Assembly (NCBI GenBank): GCA_030027265.1
Contig: JASENG010000001.1
Coordinates: 310,001-374,000, forward strand
DNA from: Lysinibacillus fusiformis
Lineage (GTDB): Bacteria > Bacillota > Bacilli > Bacillales_A > Planococcaceae
Direction: 5' to 3'
Length of the DNA stretch: 64,000 bases
In this document: piece after piece, positions 27,719 through 38,894 of the stretch
Layout: the number at the start of each line of letters is the position of its first letter
Position numbering within the stretch: the first letter of the stretch is position 1
Made by a program: the position numbers and the translations under genes
The notes under the pieces: generated by a model
The model's database searches: none
What the model was told of the DNA's origin: nothing
The model's input: the letters and a program-made list of their open reading frames with translations, nothing else

Positions 27719-28546
27719 ATGACACAAATAACAATGGCTTGGCTTTATGAAATAATGGTTGTACTCTATGCAACCGGTATTGTTTTTTATTTCATCGATT
27801 TTTTCTATAAACGTGTAAAAATCCGCCGATTTGGGTTTTGGTTAATATCCATTGTATGGGTATTGCAAACAATTTTCTTTTTACTGTATATTGTCGAAAC
27901 CAAACGATTTCCAATTCTTTCGTTGACGGAAGGAATTTATTTTTATGCTTGGCTGCTTGTGACACTCTCTATACTTTTACATTGCATAGCACGTGTAGAT
28001 TTACCGGTATTCTTTATAAATGTATTAGGGTTTATTTTTGTCACAATTCACTTATTTGCACCAAATCATGTTCAAAATCCACTAGTGAAATCACTTGAAT
28101 CAGAGATGCTGTTTATCCATATCTCCTTTGCAATACTTTCTTATGCTGCATTTTCTCTGTCATTTGTTTTCTCGGTTTTATATTTAATTCTATACAGTTT
28201 ATTAAAAAAGAAGAAATATACAAAATTATGGTCAAGATTGCCAGATTTGCACCAAACTAGCAGGTGGATGTTTTATTCGATTTTAGTTGGTGTCCCAATT
28301 ATTTTTATCAGTTTATTATTAGGACTGGAATGGGCATTTTTAAAACTTGATGCATTATCAATTTTTGATGTTAAGATTTTAGGTTCCTTTGTTATTACAA
28401 TTATTTATTTGTTAATCTTAGTGCTGCATCATAGCGGGAAATTGACAGGCTTGAATTTTGCCTGGGCACAAATTTATACATTTTTGCTTGTTGTCATTAA
28501 TTTCTTTTTGGGAAGTAAATTATCAAACTTCCATATATGGTACTAA
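27719..28546 (+). CDS. hemX: HemX, membrane protein controlling HemA level
   Basis: A 275-residue integral membrane protein with about eight helices, of the CcsA/ResC-like cytochrome assembly type; B. subtilis HemX (276 residues) lowers cellular HemA amount. Conserved histidines occur in VLHHSG near the C-terminus. I choose ATG 27719, preceded by AAGAAGGG, which matches the family length; ATG 27698 adds seven residues. Second gene of the hem operon. Confidence 0.93.
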   Translation: MTQITMAWLYEIMVVLYATGIVFYFIDFFYKRVKIRRFGFWLISIVWVLQTIFFLLYIVETKRFPILSLTEGIYFYAWLLVTLSILLHCIARVDLPVFFINVLGFIFVTIHLFAPNHVQNPLVKSLESEMLFIHISFAILSYAAFSLSFVFSVLYLILYSLLKKKKYTKLWSRLPDLHQTSRWMFYSILVGVPIIFISLLLGLEWAFLKLDALSIFDVKILGSFVITIIYLLILVLHHSGKLTGLNFAWAQIYTFLLVVINFFLGSKLSNFHIWY

Positions 28547-28616
28547 TATATTCAGTCGGGTTTCAATACCGGCTAAAATAGGCCAATTCGGATTTGAATA
28601 GAAAGGTAGGCTCATC

Positions 28617-29546
28617 ATGAGAAAAATTATCGTAGGTTCAAGAAGAAGCAAGTTAGCTTTAACACAAACAAACTGGTTTATCAACGAGTTGAAGAATGCA
28701 GGGGTTCCTTTTGAATTTGAGGTTAAGGAAATTGTAACAAAAGGAGATCGCATCCTGGATGTACAATTATCTAAAGTTGGCGGGAAAGGCTTGTTTGTAA
28801 AAGAAATTGAACAAGCCCTATATGACAAAGAAATTGATTTTGCCGTACATTCCATGAAGGATATGCCCGCTGTATTGCCGGAAGGATTAGTTATCGGCTG
28901 CATCCCTCCTCGTGAAGATGCCAGAGACGCATTTATTTCAAATGGTCATGTGAAATTCACTGACTTGCCTAAGGGAGCGGTAGTTGGGACAAGCTCTTTA
29001 CGTCGTGGCGCCCAGCTATTAAAAGCAAGACCAGACCTTGAAATTAAATGGATTCGCGGAAACGTGGAAACACGCTTAGCAAAATTGGAAAGCGAAGGCT
29101 TTGATGCCATTATTTTAGCGGCTGCCGGCCTAAAACGTCTTGGCTGGAATGATGATGTGGTAACAGAATATTTAGATACTGATATTTGTTTGCCAGCTGT
29201 TGCTCAAGGTACTCTAGGGATCGAATGCCGTGCTGATGATCATGAATTGCTGAATGAATTAGCCAAATTAACAGATCAAATCACTTGGAACGAAGCACAT
29301 GCCGAGCGTGCGTTTTTAGCGGCAATGGATGGCGGCTGCCAAGTGCCAATTGCTGGATACGCAACTACAGAAGGGGATGCAATTACATTCACTGGTTTAG
29401 TTGCGGCACCAGATTCATCTGTTATTTTTAAGGAAACATTAACAGGAACTAATCCTGAAGAGTTAGGCAAAGAAGTCGCGAAAATTTTAACAGAGCAAGG
29501 AGCCTTTGATTTAATCCAAAAAGTAAAGGCTGAGTTAGATGCTTAA
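28617..29546 (+). CDS. hemC: Hydroxymethylbilane synthase (porphobilinogen deaminase)
   Basis: Joins four porphobilinogens into hydroxymethylbilane. Its 309 residues include the catalytic Asp in VHSMKDMP, Arg-rich substrate loops ([18 protein letters not shown]) and Cys241 (DGGCQVP) that carries the dipyrromethane cofactor. GAAAGG precedes the ATG. It overlaps hemD by eight bases. Confidence 0.97.
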   Translation: MRKIIVGSRRSKLALTQTNWFINELKNAGVPFEFEVKEIVTKGDRILDVQLSKVGGKGLFVKEIEQALYDKEIDFAVHSMKDMPAVLPEGLVIGCIPPREDARDAFISNGHVKFTDLPKGAVVGTSSLRRGAQLLKARPDLEIKWIRGNVETRLAKLESEGFDAIILAAAGLKRLGWNDDVVTEYLDTDICLPAVAQGTLGIECRADDHELLNELAKLTDQITWNEAHAERAFLAAMDGGCQVPIAGYATTEGDAITFTGLVAAPDSSVIFKETLTGTNPEELGKEVAKILTEQGAFDLIQKVKAELDA

Positions 29547-30306
29547 ACCATTTGAGGGAAAAACAGTCGTTGTGACAGGATCTTCTAAAACAACGGCTGT
29601 CCTTTTTGAGATTGAAAAATTAGGTGGAGAAGCCTTCTTTTATCCTCTGATTGAAACAACTGAAATCCTAGAACTGGATGATCGAGTGAAGCTGCAGCAA
29701 GCCCAGCATTTTGATTGGCTGATTTTCACAAGTCAAAATGCTGTTGAAGCTTTTTGTAAGAAAGCCAAGCGTCATCAGTTGAAACGCTCTGACTTTAGTG
29801 GGAAAATTGCTGCAGTAGGTTCTAAAACGGCGGAATTACTGAATGAAAACGATTTTGATGTAAGCTTTACGCCAACTGTATTTAGTGCGGATGTGTTTAA
29901 AAATGAGTTTCCACAAGTTGCAGGGGACAATCCAAGATGTTTGTTTCTAAGAGGAAATAAAGCAAAAGACACATTAAAAAAAGGGCTGCCCTTTGAGCTG
30001 ACGGAATGGACCGTTTATAAGACACAGGAAAATTTGTCTGCTATTGATCCATTCATCCACCTAATTCAAACAAGGCAACAACCTATTATTATTTTTGCAA
30101 GTCCATCTGCAGTGGATGTATTTGCAAAAAATATTGCACCGTTAGTTGGGTGGGAAAATGCACAATATGCGAGTATAGGTCATATTACTGCAGCTAGAAT
30201 AGAGCATTATGGAGCTCAAGTTACATATCAACCTACTAATTATACGATGCAAGCAGTTATCGAAGAAATCCGATTGAGAGAGGGAATTAGAAATGACAGA
30301 ACTTAA
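29539..30306 (+). CDS. hemD: Uroporphyrinogen-III synthase
   Basis: Cyclises hydroxymethylbilane with inversion of ring D. The 255-residue protein shows the weakly conserved two-lobed HemD pattern, with [14 protein letters not shown] in lobe one and [14 protein letters not shown] in lobe two, and GSKTAELL. Identity rests on these and on position between hemC and hemB; it overlaps both neighbours (8 and 14 bases). Confidence 0.94.
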   Translation: MLKPFEGKTVVVTGSSKTTAVLFEIEKLGGEAFFYPLIETTEILELDDRVKLQQAQHFDWLIFTSQNAVEAFCKKAKRHQLKRSDFSGKIAAVGSKTAELLNENDFDVSFTPTVFSADVFKNEFPQVAGDNPRCLFLRGNKAKDTLKKGLPFELTEWTVYKTQENLSAIDPFIHLIQTRQQPIIIFASPSAVDVFAKNIAPLVGWENAQYASIGHITAARIEHYGAQVTYQPTNYTMQAVIEEIRLREGIRNDRT

Positions 30307-31273
30307 TTTCAGAAGACATCGCCGTCTTCGTTCATCAAAAGCCATGCGTTCTATGGTGAAAGAAACTTATTTACACAAAGAAGATTTAATCTATCCGATT
30401 TTTGTAATGGAAGGCGAAAATATTAAAAACCCAGTAAGTTCGATGCCTGGAGTTTTCCAATTCTCTTTGGATACTTTAAATACAGAAGTAGATGAAGTAG
30501 TGGAGCTAGGGATTCCAGCAATCATTTTATTTGGTTTGCCTGCTGAAAAAGATGCTGTTGGAACAGGCGCATTCCATGATCATGGAATCGTACAAAAAGC
30601 AACTCGCCAAATTAAAGAGCGTCATCCTGATATAATCGTCATTGCAGATACTTGTCTATGTGAATTCACAGATCATGGACATTGTGGAGTTGTAGAAGGA
30701 GAGAAAGTGCTAAACGATGCATCTTTAGATCTTTTAGGACGTACTGCTGTATCACAAGCAAAAGCTGGTGCCGATATTATTGCACCTTCCAATATGATGG
30801 ACGGTTTTGTTGCAGCAATCCGTGTTGCTTTAGATGAAGCAGGATTTGAAGATGTTCCGATTATGTCTTATGCGGTGAAATATGCTTCTGCATACTATGG
30901 TCCTTTCCGTGAAGCTGCTGATGGTGCTCCTCAATTCGGTGATCGTAAAACGTATCAAATGGACCCTGCCAATCGCATGGAAGCATTCCGTGAAGCGGAA
31001 TCGGATATTGAAGAAGGTGCCGATTTCCTAATTATCAAACCTGCTTTATCTTACTTAGATATCATTCGTGATGTACGAAATAACTACACATTACCAATCG
31101 TTGCCTATAACGTTTCAGGCGAGTATGCAATGATTAAAGCGGCAGCACAAAATGGCTGGATTGAAGAAAAACCGGTTGTAATGGAAACTTTACTAGGTAT
31201 GAAGCGTGCAGGTGCAGATATGATATTAACTTATCATGCAAAAGACGTTGTTCGCTGGTTGGAGGAAAAATAA
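30293..31273 (+). CDS. hemB: Delta-aminolevulinic acid dehydratase (porphobilinogen synthase)
   Basis: Condenses two 5-aminolevulinates. The 326 residues include the three-Cys zinc site Cys121, Cys123, Cys131 ([15 protein letters not shown]), so this is the zinc-dependent class, and the two Schiff-base lysines in [15 protein letters not shown] and [11 protein letters not shown]. Its start lies 14 bases inside hemD and its stop two bases before hemL. Confidence 0.97.
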   Translation: MTELNFRRHRRLRSSKAMRSMVKETYLHKEDLIYPIFVMEGENIKNPVSSMPGVFQFSLDTLNTEVDEVVELGIPAIILFGLPAEKDAVGTGAFHDHGIVQKATRQIKERHPDIIVIADTCLCEFTDHGHCGVVEGEKVLNDASLDLLGRTAVSQAKAGADIIAPSNMMDGFVAAIRVALDEAGFEDVPIMSYAVKYASAYYGPFREAADGAPQFGDRKTYQMDPANRMEAFREAESDIEEGADFLIIKPALSYLDIIRDVRNNYTLPIVAYNVSGEYAMIKAAAQNGWIEEKPVVMETLLGMKRAGADMILTYHAKDVVRWLEEK

Positions 31274-31275
31274 TT

Positions 31276-32562
31276 ATGACATACGAAAAATCAATTCAAG
31301 CTTTCTCTGAAGCTGTTCATTTAATGCCTGGAGGGGTAAACAGCCCTGTTCGTGCATTCAAATCCGTGAACACAGATCCAATCTTCATGGAATCTGGTAA
31401 GGGTGCGATTATTAAAGATATCGATGGCAATGAATATATTGACTACGTGTTAAGCTGGGGGCCGCTGATTTTAGGTCATTCACATCCGGAAGTCGTAGCA
31501 GCGATTCAAGAACAAGTTGCCAAAGGTGCTTCATTTGGGGCACCAACTCTATTAGAAAATAAATTAGCGCAAATCGTCATTGACCGTGTTCCTTCAGTTG
31601 AAATGGTTCGTTTTGTTTCCTCTGGAACAGAAGCTACCATGGCGGCATTGCGTCTTGCACGTGGATACACAGGAAGAGATATCATCTTAAAATTTGAAGG
31701 ATCTTACCATGGCCATGGAGATTCTTTATTAATCAAAGCAGGTTCAGGTGTCGCTACTCTTGGGTTGCCAGATAGCCCTGGTGTACCTGCAGATATTGCA
31801 AAGAATACAATGACAGTTGCTTATAATGATCTAGAAGCGGTTCAAGTTGTATTTGAAAAATTTGGTCAACAAATTGCCGGTGTCATTGTTGAGCCAGTAG
31901 CTGGAAATATGGGGGTTGTCCCTCCTAAACCAGGATTCCTGGAAGGGTTACGTAAAGTTACAGAGGAAAATGGCGCACTTCTTATCTTCGATGAAGTAAT
32001 GACTGGTTTCCGAGTAGATTACAATTGTGCACAAGGCTACTTTGGCGTTAACCCGGACCTAACATGCTTAGGTAAAGTAGTAGGCGGCGGACTGCCTGTA
32101 GGAGCTTTCGCAGGTAAACGCGAAATTATGGAATATATTGCGCCAGCAGGTTCAGTATATCAAGCAGGTACATTATCAGGTAACCCGCTTGCAATGACAG
32201 CGGGTATCGAAACGTTATCTCGTTTAACTCCTGAATCATATGAGCATTTTAAAAAGCTAGGGGACCAATTAGAAGCTGGTATTCGTGAAGCAGCAACTAA
32301 ATACAATATTCCGCATACAGTTAACCGTGCCGGATCAATGATTGGTTTATTCCTGACGAATGAAGAGGTAGTAGATTTTGAGTCTGCGAAAACTTCCGAT
32401 CTAGCTATGTTCGCTGAATACTTCAAATTAATGGCTGAAGAAGGCATCTATTTGCCGCCATCGCAATTTGAAGGCCTATTCATTTCAACAGCCCATACGG
32501 AAGAGCATATTGCCAAAACTGTACAAGCCTTCCATAATGTATTTGCAAAGTTAGCAAAATAA
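31276..32562 (+). CDS. hemL: Glutamate-1-semialdehyde 2,1-aminomutase
   Basis: Makes 5-aminolevulinate from glutamate-1-semialdehyde. PLP enzyme of aminotransferase class III, 428 residues; the PLP lysine is Lys267 in [15 protein letters not shown], and the gating-loop segment [16 protein letters not shown] is present. GGAGG within the end of hemB serves as ribosome site. Last gene of the hem operon; terminator follows. Confidence 0.97.
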   Translation: MTYEKSIQAFSEAVHLMPGGVNSPVRAFKSVNTDPIFMESGKGAIIKDIDGNEYIDYVLSWGPLILGHSHPEVVAAIQEQVAKGASFGAPTLLENKLAQIVIDRVPSVEMVRFVSSGTEATMAALRLARGYTGRDIILKFEGSYHGHGDSLLIKAGSGVATLGLPDSPGVPADIAKNTMTVAYNDLEAVQVVFEKFGQQIAGVIVEPVAGNMGVVPPKPGFLEGLRKVTEENGALLIFDEVMTGFRVDYNCAQGYFGVNPDLTCLGKVVGGGLPVGAFAGKREIMEYIAPAGSVYQAGTLSGNPLAMTAGIETLSRLTPESYEHFKKLGDQLEAGIREAATKYNIPHTVNRAGSMIGLFLTNEEVVDFESAKTSDLAMFAEYFKLMAEEGIYLPPSQFEGLFISTAHTEEHIAKTVQAFHNVFAKLAK

Positions 32563-32576
32563 TAAATTTCAAATGG

Positions 32577-32612
32577 AGCACCTTTTTCTTTGGATGAAAA
32601 AGGTGCTTTTTT
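32577..32612 (+). terminator. Terminator of the hem operon
   Basis: AGCACCTTTTTC (32577-32588) pairs with GAAAAAGGTGCT (32596-32607), followed by a run of T. Confidence 0.9.
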
Positions 32613-32969
32613 GATGGACTTTAAACCTTAAAGTTGGAAGCCGATTTTCCCTTACAAATAACATTCCGAAAACCAATCCGTTTTCAGAGAGTTCTCCATT
32701 TGTGAAAGAGATTTTTCACTGCAATCAACAATTGAACTTTCATTCAAAGGAATGAAACATATTGTCGGTCAAGATCCGTTTCGAAATGCATTTCACCAAG
32801 GGAATGAGATGCATAGTGAGCCAAGTTTTAATTTCAAACCGTTTCATCGCGCTCCATTGGTTCGTCCATTTTTCGCCATTCGTTTTTTACATCTAAAGTA
32901 TTAAATCATCTTAATGCTTTAGCATACTTACAATCCTCAAGCATATGGTAGATACGGGAGGGATGCCAT
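32613..32969 (+). other. Region between hemL terminator and spoVID
   Basis: Mostly non-coding. A 50-codon ORF at 32752-32904 exists but its start sits directly against the purine stretch, so it is doubtful. CATACTTA at 32923-32930 resembles a sigma-E/K -10, as expected before spoVID, but a good -35 is not clear. Confidence 0.4.
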
Positions 32970-33908
32970 ATGCAAAAAATTAATTGGGATATGATGACGC
33001 AATTTGTTTTTCCAGAACAGTTAGGTGTTGTTGAAGAAGTGGTTTCTGTAGAAATTAAACCTATTTGGCAGCAGATTGAAACGGAAGACTCTGTACGGTT
33101 GGTTGGTATCTATCATATTGCTGCAATCGCACGATTTAATCCGGATGAATTGCCGGAATCCAGCGATGGCACATTTATTGAAGAACTGGAGTTTGAAGGG
33201 AATAATGGGTACTTTGAATATGCAATGCCATTAGAGATAGACTTGCCTCGTGATAAAGTAGCCTATGATTGCGCACCGGAAGTATGTATTAATGATGTAG
33301 CTTATTTTATTTATGATGGCTCGAATTGTACGTTTAAGTGGGATGTCGATTGCCAATTTGATGAAGCGGTAGAAGGAGGTTTATTTCAATACGAGCAGCC
33401 AGCTCCTATTGAATTCCAGGAACCGCCTTTACCTGAAAAACCAGTGCTTCAAGAAACTGCTCCTATCTCAGAAGCGATTCCGCAAGTACCGGTGTTTGAG
33501 CAACAAGAACCTCTAATTGAGGTGGCACCTTCCTATGAAGATTTCCAAACCGAAGAAGAATCGCCGTTTACAGAAGAAATCCACTTTGGTGGACCAGACG
33601 GGGTATTTCCGGAACAACCAGAATTATCGAAAGAACAACTCACAAGTCCTGAAACTGTTCCTGAAGGACAACCATTAGAAGAAAGCCCGAACTTTGAAGA
33701 ATCGCCAAGTTATGATGTAAGCGAAGGTACGGTTATTGAAGATATCGAGGAAAATAAAATAGAAGAGCCAGTACTTGAACAAAACGAGAAGGAAAAAGTA
33801 GTGGAAGCTAGAAATCAATATTTCCCGACAGATACCGATGATTTTTACAATGAGTTGACAGAATCCTATACGATTTTAAATGTTTCAAATAAAATCTATC
33901 GTGACTAA
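32970..33908 (+). CDS. spoVID: SpoVID-like spore coat morphogenetic protein, short form
   Basis: SpoVID directs encasement of the forespore by coat proteins. The N-terminal ~130 residues match the SpoVID pattern: a strand-rich domain with a tolerated LxGxY segment (LVGIYHIAAIARF), an acidic turn, and MPLEIDLPRDKV followed by a DVAYFIYDG strand. Residues ~140-275 are a Pro/Glu-rich linker. At 312 residues it is much shorter than B. subtilis SpoVID (about 575) and I see no C-terminal LysM module. Position between hemL and valS is that of spoVID; ysxE, normally next, is absent. GGGAGG precedes the ATG. Confidence 0.78.
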   Translation: MQKINWDMMTQFVFPEQLGVVEEVVSVEIKPIWQQIETEDSVRLVGIYHIAAIARFNPDELPESSDGTFIEELEFEGNNGYFEYAMPLEIDLPRDKVAYDCAPEVCINDVAYFIYDGSNCTFKWDVDCQFDEAVEGGLFQYEQPAPIEFQEPPLPEKPVLQETAPISEAIPQVPVFEQQEPLIEVAPSYEDFQTEEESPFTEEIHFGGPDGVFPEQPELSKEQLTSPETVPEGQPLEESPNFEESPSYDVSEGTVIEDIEENKIEEPVLEQNEKEKVVEARNQYFPTDTDDFYNELTESYTILNVSNKIYRD

Positions 33909-33996
33909 AAACATGCGTTTCAACCAAATGCCTTTTGGCTTTTGCCAACACTAAGCGTTTTTTTCTGCAAAAAATCCCTTCCTTTCAATAAAATTG

Positions 33997-34031
33997 TTGT
34001 CACTTGAAAACTGTTGGTGGTATATTATAAA
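33997..34031 (+). promoter_or_regulatory. Promoter of the valS leader
   Basis: TTGTCA (33997-34002) with TATATT at 18 nt, or TTGAAA (34004-34009) with TATAAA at 16 nt. A palindrome AAAGTAT-N8-ATACTTT (34029-34050) lies at the presumed transcript start. Confidence 0.5.
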
Positions 34032-34099
34032 GTATCAATAGTTATACTTTGTTTATAAATGGGCTCCATTTTATATCAGGAGAAACGAAAACAAAGTAC

Positions 34100-34387
34100 A
34101 AGTGAATAATGATTGATGCGTTGAAGAGGAAGAGTAAAATGTACTTGCTTGCTATAGAGAGGAAACGGCAGCTGAAAAGTTTCTGCCAGCAAACATTTGA
34201 AGGTAGCCTTGGAGCAGCTTTTGTGAAATAGCAGTAGCAAAATGCCGGGTAAAACCCGTTAACTAATTGAGAGCCGAGACTTTAATGGAAATTTCAGTTT
34301 ATGAATGACATTAGCTCGGAACTAAAGGTGGTACCGCGAATACAAAACTCCTTCGTCCTTTTATTAGGGCGAAAGGAGTTTTTTTAT
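34100..34387 (+). ncRNA. T-box riboswitch leader of valS
   Basis: Senses uncharged tRNA-Val to control valS. The T-box AAGGTGGTACCGCG is at 34325-34338, followed by a terminator (AACTCCTTCGTCC with its complement and seven T, 34346-34387) that would compete with the antiterminator. Upstream lies a stem-I region with a GAAGAGGAAGAGTA start. A GTA in TTGAAGGTAGCC at 34203-34205 is the probable specifier, matching Val. Confidence 0.92.
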
Positions 34388-34501
34388 TGGCAAGAAATTT
34401 CCCCTAAAACAGTTGGACCAATGCAATTTGACTAAAGCTTGGAGAGCACGCGGCGAACAATTTGATTTGCTGTACTTCAAAAATTAAAAGGAGGAGTCAA
34501 T

Positions 34502-37153
34502 ATGACAGAACAACAAGATTTATCTATGCCAACAAAATATGATCCACAAAGTATTGAAACTGGACGCTATGAATGGTGGCTGCAAGGAAAATTTTTTGAA
34601 GCACAACCTGAAAGCGGGAAACAACCATATTCCATCGTAATTCCGCCTCCAAACGTAACAGGTAAATTACACTTAGGCCATGCATGGGATACAACTTTAC
34701 AAGATATTTTGATTCGTATGAAGCGCATGCAAGGCTATGACGCACTTTGGTTACCAGGGATGGACCACGCGGGGATTGCAACCCAAGCTAAAGTAGAAGA
34801 AAAACTTCGGGCAGAAGGTATTACGAGATATGATCTTGGTCGCGAAAAATTCCTTGAAAAAACTTGGGAATGGAAGGATGAATATGCTAGCCATATTCGC
34901 GCACAATGGGCAAAGCTTGGTTTAGCATTGGACTATTCCCGTGAACGATTCACTTTGGATGAAGGCTTATCGGATGCTGTTAAAGAAGTATTCGTAAAAT
35001 TATATGAAAAAGGTTTAATCTACCGCGGTGAACGGATTATTAACTGGGATCCCGCAGCGAAAACGGCTCTATCTGACATCGAGGTAATTCATAAAGAAGT
35101 AGAAGGTGCCTTCTATCACATGGAATACCCGTTAGCAGATGGTTCCGGCAAATTGCGTGTTGCAACAACTCGCCCAGAAACAATGCTAGGAGATTCCGGT
35201 GTAGCTGTTCACCCAGAGGATGATCGTTACAAACACCTAATCGGCAAAACAGTGATTCTTCCAATCGTTGGTCGTGAAATCCCGATTGTTGCAGATACTT
35301 ACGTAGACATGGAATTTGGAACTGGGGTTGTTAAAATGACGCCAGCCCACGATCCGAATGACTTTGAAGTAGGTAACCGTCATAATCTGGAACGTATTCT
35401 TGTGATGAACGAGGACGGCACAATGAACAATCTTGCAGGTAAATATGCTGGAATGGATCGCTTCGAATGCCGTAAGCAAATCGTTGCAGATTTACAAGAA
35501 GCAGGGGTTTTAGTAGAGATTGAGCCGCATACTCACCAAGTTGGCCACTCAGAACGTTCTGGTGCAGTTGTAGAACCTTACCTTTCAGCGCAATGGTTCG
35601 TTAAAATGGGACCTTTGGCAGAAGCAGCTTTAGACATGCAAAAACAAGAAGAAGAAAAAGTAAACTTTGTACCAAACCGATTTGAAAATACGTATAACCG
35701 ATGGATGGAGAACATTCATGACTGGTGTATTTCCCGTCAATTATGGTGGGGTCACCAAATTCCTGCTTGGTATCATAACGAAACAGGTGAAATTTATGTA
35801 GGTAAAAATGCTCCGGCTGATGCGGAAAATTGGACACAAGATGAAGATGTATTAGATACATGGTTCTCTTCTGCATTATGGCCGTTTTCAACAATGGGCT
35901 GGCCAGATCTTGAGAATGAAGAATTCAAACGCTACTATCCAACCAGTACATTAGTAACAGGCTATGATATTATCTTCTTCTGGGTTTCTCGTATGATTTT
36001 CCAAGGAAAAGAATTTACTGGCGAACGTCCATTTAAAGATGTTTTAATTCACGGGTTAGTACGTGATGGTGAAGGACGTAAAATGAGTAAATCACTTGGC
36101 AACGGTGTAGATCCGATGGAAGTGATCGACCAATACGGTGCAGACGCACTTCGTTACTTCTTGGCAACAGGTTCATCGCCTGGCCAAGATTTGCGTTATA
36201 CAACTGAAAAGGTAGAATCTGTTTGGAACTTTGCCAATAAAATTTGGAATGCTTCACGTTTTGCCCTTATGAATATGGAAGGCTTGACTTTTGAAGAAAT
36301 CGATTTAACAGGTAATTTAAATGTCGCCGACAAATGGATTTTAACTCGTTTAAATGAAACAATTGAACGTGTTACAGCATTATCGGATAAATATGAGTTC
36401 GGTGAAGTTGGCCGTGAGCTTTATAACTTTATCTGGGATGATTTCTGTTCTTGGTATATTGAAATGGCGAAGCTTCCTCTATATGGTGAAGATGAAGCTG
36501 CAAAGAAAACAACTCGTTCTGTATTAGCATTTGTACTAGATAATACAATGCGCTTGCTTCATCCAATGATGCCATTCATTACAGAGGAAATTTGGCAGCA
36601 CCTTCCTCACGAAGGAGACTCGATTACAGTTGCAGCTTGGCCAACAGTAAAAGAAGAATTCAATTTTGCGCAAGATGCAGAAAGCATGAAGCTGCTGACA
36701 GAAATTATTCGCTCTGTACGTAACATCCGCGCGGAAGTAAATACGCCAATGAGCAAAAAAGTATCATTAACAATTTCAGCAAATGATGAAGCGATTGCGA
36801 GCATCCTTGAAACAAACAAAGCGTATATTGAAAAATTCTGTAACCCGCAAAACTTAACAATTGGTTCAGCAATGGAAGCTCCAGCTCAATCAATGACAGC
36901 TGTTGTGACAGGTGCTGAAATTTACTTGCCGCTAGCTGGTTTAATCAATCTAGAAGAAGAAATCTCTCGTCTGGAAAAAGAACTGGAAAAATGGGCAAAA
37001 GAAGTGAAATTAGTGAACGGTAAGCTTTCAAATGAAAAATTCGTTTCTAAAGCACCGGAAGCCTTAGTTGCAAAAGAGCGCGAAAAACTAGCCGAGTACC
37101 AAGAAAAACACGAAGCAGTTGAAAAACGTTTAGCAGAACTAAAAAATATGTAA
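34502..37153 (+). CDS. valS: Valyl-tRNA synthetase
   Basis: Class I aminoacyl-tRNA synthetase, 883 residues. HIGH-equivalent HLGH at residues 57-60 ([16 protein letters not shown]), editing CP1 domain with the [10 protein letters not shown] signature, KMSKS in [14 protein letters not shown], and a C-terminal coiled-coil arm (last ~65 residues, [15 protein letters not shown]). AAAAGGAGG precedes the ATG. Expression is controlled by the upstream T-box. Confidence 0.98.
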   Translation: MTEQQDLSMPTKYDPQSIETGRYEWWLQGKFFEAQPESGKQPYSIVIPPPNVTGKLHLGHAWDTTLQDILIRMKRMQGYDALWLPGMDHAGIATQAKVEEKLRAEGITRYDLGREKFLEKTWEWKDEYASHIRAQWAKLGLALDYSRERFTLDEGLSDAVKEVFVKLYEKGLIYRGERIINWDPAAKTALSDIEVIHKEVEGAFYHMEYPLADGSGKLRVATTRPETMLGDSGVAVHPEDDRYKHLIGKTVILPIVGREIPIVADTYVDMEFGTGVVKMTPAHDPNDFEVGNRHNLERILVMNEDGTMNNLAGKYAGMDRFECRKQIVADLQEAGVLVEIEPHTHQVGHSERSGAVVEPYLSAQWFVKMGPLAEAALDMQKQEEEKVNFVPNRFENTYNRWMENIHDWCISRQLWWGHQIPAWYHNETGEIYVGKNAPADAENWTQDEDVLDTWFSSALWPFSTMGWPDLENEEFKRYYPTSTLVTGYDIIFFWVSRMIFQGKEFTGERPFKDVLIHGLVRDGEGRKMSKSLGNGVDPMEVIDQYGADALRYFLATGSSPGQDLRYTTEKVESVWNFANKIWNASRFALMNMEGLTFEEIDLTGNLNVADKWILTRLNETIERVTALSDKYEFGEVGRELYNFIWDDFCSWYIEMAKLPLYGEDEAAKKTTRSVLAFVLDNTMRLLHPMMPFITEEIWQHLPHEGDSITVAAWPTVKEEFNFAQDAESMKLLTEIIRSVRNIRAEVNTPMSKKVSLTISANDEAIASILETNKAYIEKFCNPQNLTIGSAMEAPAQSMTAVVTGAEIYLPLAGLINLEEEISRLEKELEKWAKEVKLVNGKLSNEKFVSKAPEALVAKEREKLAEYQEKHEAVEKRLAELKNM

Positions 37154-37199
37154 CAAAGCAATTGGTCCTGAAATTTTAGGAATTGTAATGCATTTTATA

Positions 37200-37242
37200 G
37201 CGAGTAGGTGATCGACTTGCCGTTCATCTACTCGCTTTTTTT
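37200..37242 (+). terminator. Terminator after valS
   Basis: GCGAGTAGGTGA (37200-37211) pairs with TCATCTACTCGC (37224-37235, one G-U), followed by seven T. Confidence 0.88.
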
Positions 37243-37289
37243 GAACTTGTTGATGCCAGACTCAAACGGACGTTGCCTTGTTTGTTATC

Positions 37290-38894
37290 TCAATCTCGGG
37301 GAATGATTAGATAGGTGATTTTTAAAAATGGGAGAGAAAAGATCCACATATTATGTTGTGCATAAAGTTTGCCATCTTCTGTTTCCCTGACTTGAAAGCT
37401 TTCTTCAATCGGTAATGCAAAATGATGCTTATTCAAGGCTAAATAGATGCCGGTATCGGAATTTGCCTCACTTTTCTTGCTTGATAATTGGAGTTCCTCT
37501 CCAATTTGATTTAATTCTAATATCCCGATCATTGATGACCAGGGAAGAGGTAAGGATATGTTCATGTAGGTGCGGTCTTTCGTATTGTGCCATGAATATA
37601 AAGCGACAAAGGCGACTTTATTATTAATTCTTCTGACCCAAGCTCTAGGCAGGCTTCTGCCGTCCAATTTCTCATTGATACTTATGATGTCGCCTGTCAT
37701 TTCAACACGTTTACTTGATAAAGGCAGGTTGATTTGTCCGATAAATGAGCTGAAGAAACGATAAATGAAAGCAAAGGGCTTAAACCAATTTTTCCATTTT
37801 ATCTCTGCGTACAATCGATAATCAAGTGTATTTTCATAAAAATCACGAATAGCCGGTGAGAGCGTATTTAAATCGATACCTGGCTCATAAATAGCCATTT
37901 CGTCCACTAATCCTTTATATGAACCTGAATCTTGCTGCTGCCTGATTTTGGGAAGAATCTTTTCCCCAATAACCATGTTCCCTCGTATTTTACTAACTGG
38001 AAATGCCCATTTTATGGTTTTTGGCTGTGGGACATAAACAGACCATCCGATAATGCCTATTAAAGCAAATAACACGCAATTAAAGAATCCATGAAATTGG
38101 AGCATAAAATCTATACTGATCGAGTAATCTTTCGATAGTCGTCCAAAGGCGTATAAAAACGATAAAATAATGGTTATACCCAATGATCCGAATGATAATC
38201 GAATCATCCATTTTTGTAATCGATGGGCAAAAGGAACTCGCAAAGCATAGAAGATGAAACTATAGATTCCAATCATATAAAGAACAACTGAAATCCATTC
38301 GATCCATACAGAAAAAGTAATGCCGATTGCTAGAATCATAGGTGAAATAACTAGGATGCCAGCAGCTAGAGGATAGAGTGGCGGCTGATGAATTCTCCCC
38401 AGCAATCCTATAAATACCGGCAATAAAAAGGCAGCGTAATGAAAATGAATTGCTGTCAACCAAGTGATAATCGGTGAAAATCCCGTATCAATGTTTGTGG
38501 CATGAGCAAAGAACCAAACTCCGCCAATTGCTAGGTTTAGCAAAGCTATATCAATGCAAAATTCCTCAAAATGAACAAATCCCCTTGTGAAAAATCGGCT
38601 GAAACCATAGGCTGCAACAATAAAAGTAAATAACAGATAGATCCCTGCAAGGAAATAATCCCAGCCTGGATCATTCACTAGCTGTAATAAAATTACTGAA
38701 ATTGTAGCCGGTATGGAAAAATAAGAATAATATCGGCTGAACCAGTCCTTTTTTTCCACAATCATTTGCAAAATAAGGGGAACATAAACGACTTGTGCTA
38801 CGGTCAGCATGAGAAGATACGCAGCATCCTGTCCAATAAAAACAGCGAATAGAAACAAAACTATCGAAATGAGAGTCAGCTTAGTCCATATCAT
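37290..38894 (-). CDS. yndJ: YndJ-like membrane protein
   Basis: A 534-residue protein with about nine to ten hydrophobic helices in the first ~320 residues and a soluble C-terminal portion of ~215 residues. This architecture, and its place after DUF4166 and SRPBCC genes, match the B. subtilis yndG-yndH-yndJ operon. Minus-strand ATG at 38894 follows AAGGAGAG by about nine bases; an upstream ATG at 38915 overlaps that ribosome site. It overlaps yndH by 14 bases. Function unknown; a sporulation-linked envelope role has been suggested for the yndG-yndJ group, which I cannot test here. Confidence 0.78.
   Translation of the reverse strand: MIWTKLTLISIVLFLFAVFIGQDAAYLLMLTVAQVVYVPLILQMIVEKKDWFSRYYSYFSIPATISVILLQLVNDPGWDYFLAGIYLLFTFIVAAYGFSRFFTRGFVHFEEFCIDIALLNLAIGGVWFFAHATNIDTGFSPIITWLTAIHFHYAAFLLPVFIGLLGRIHQPPLYPLAAGILVISPMILAIGITFSVWIEWISVVLYMIGIYSFIFYALRVPFAHRLQKWMIRLSFGSLGITIILSFLYAFGRLSKDYSISIDFMLQFHGFFNCVLFALIGIIGWSVYVPQPKTIKWAFPVSKIRGNMVIGEKILPKIRQQQDSGSYKGLVDEMAIYEPGIDLNTLSPAIRDFYENTLDYRLYAEIKWKNWFKPFAFIYRFFSSFIGQINLPLSSKRVEMTGDIISINEKLDGRSLPRAWVRRINNKVAFVALYSWHNTKDRTYMNISLPLPWSSMIGILELNQIGEELQLSSKKSEANSDTGIYLALNKHHFALPIEESFQVRETEDGKLYAQHNMWIFSLPFLKITYLIIPRD

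Noticed and set aside
32923-32930. Confident sigma-E promoter for spoVID
   Set aside because: CATACTTA fits a -10 loosely, but no acceptable -35 lies at the right spacing.
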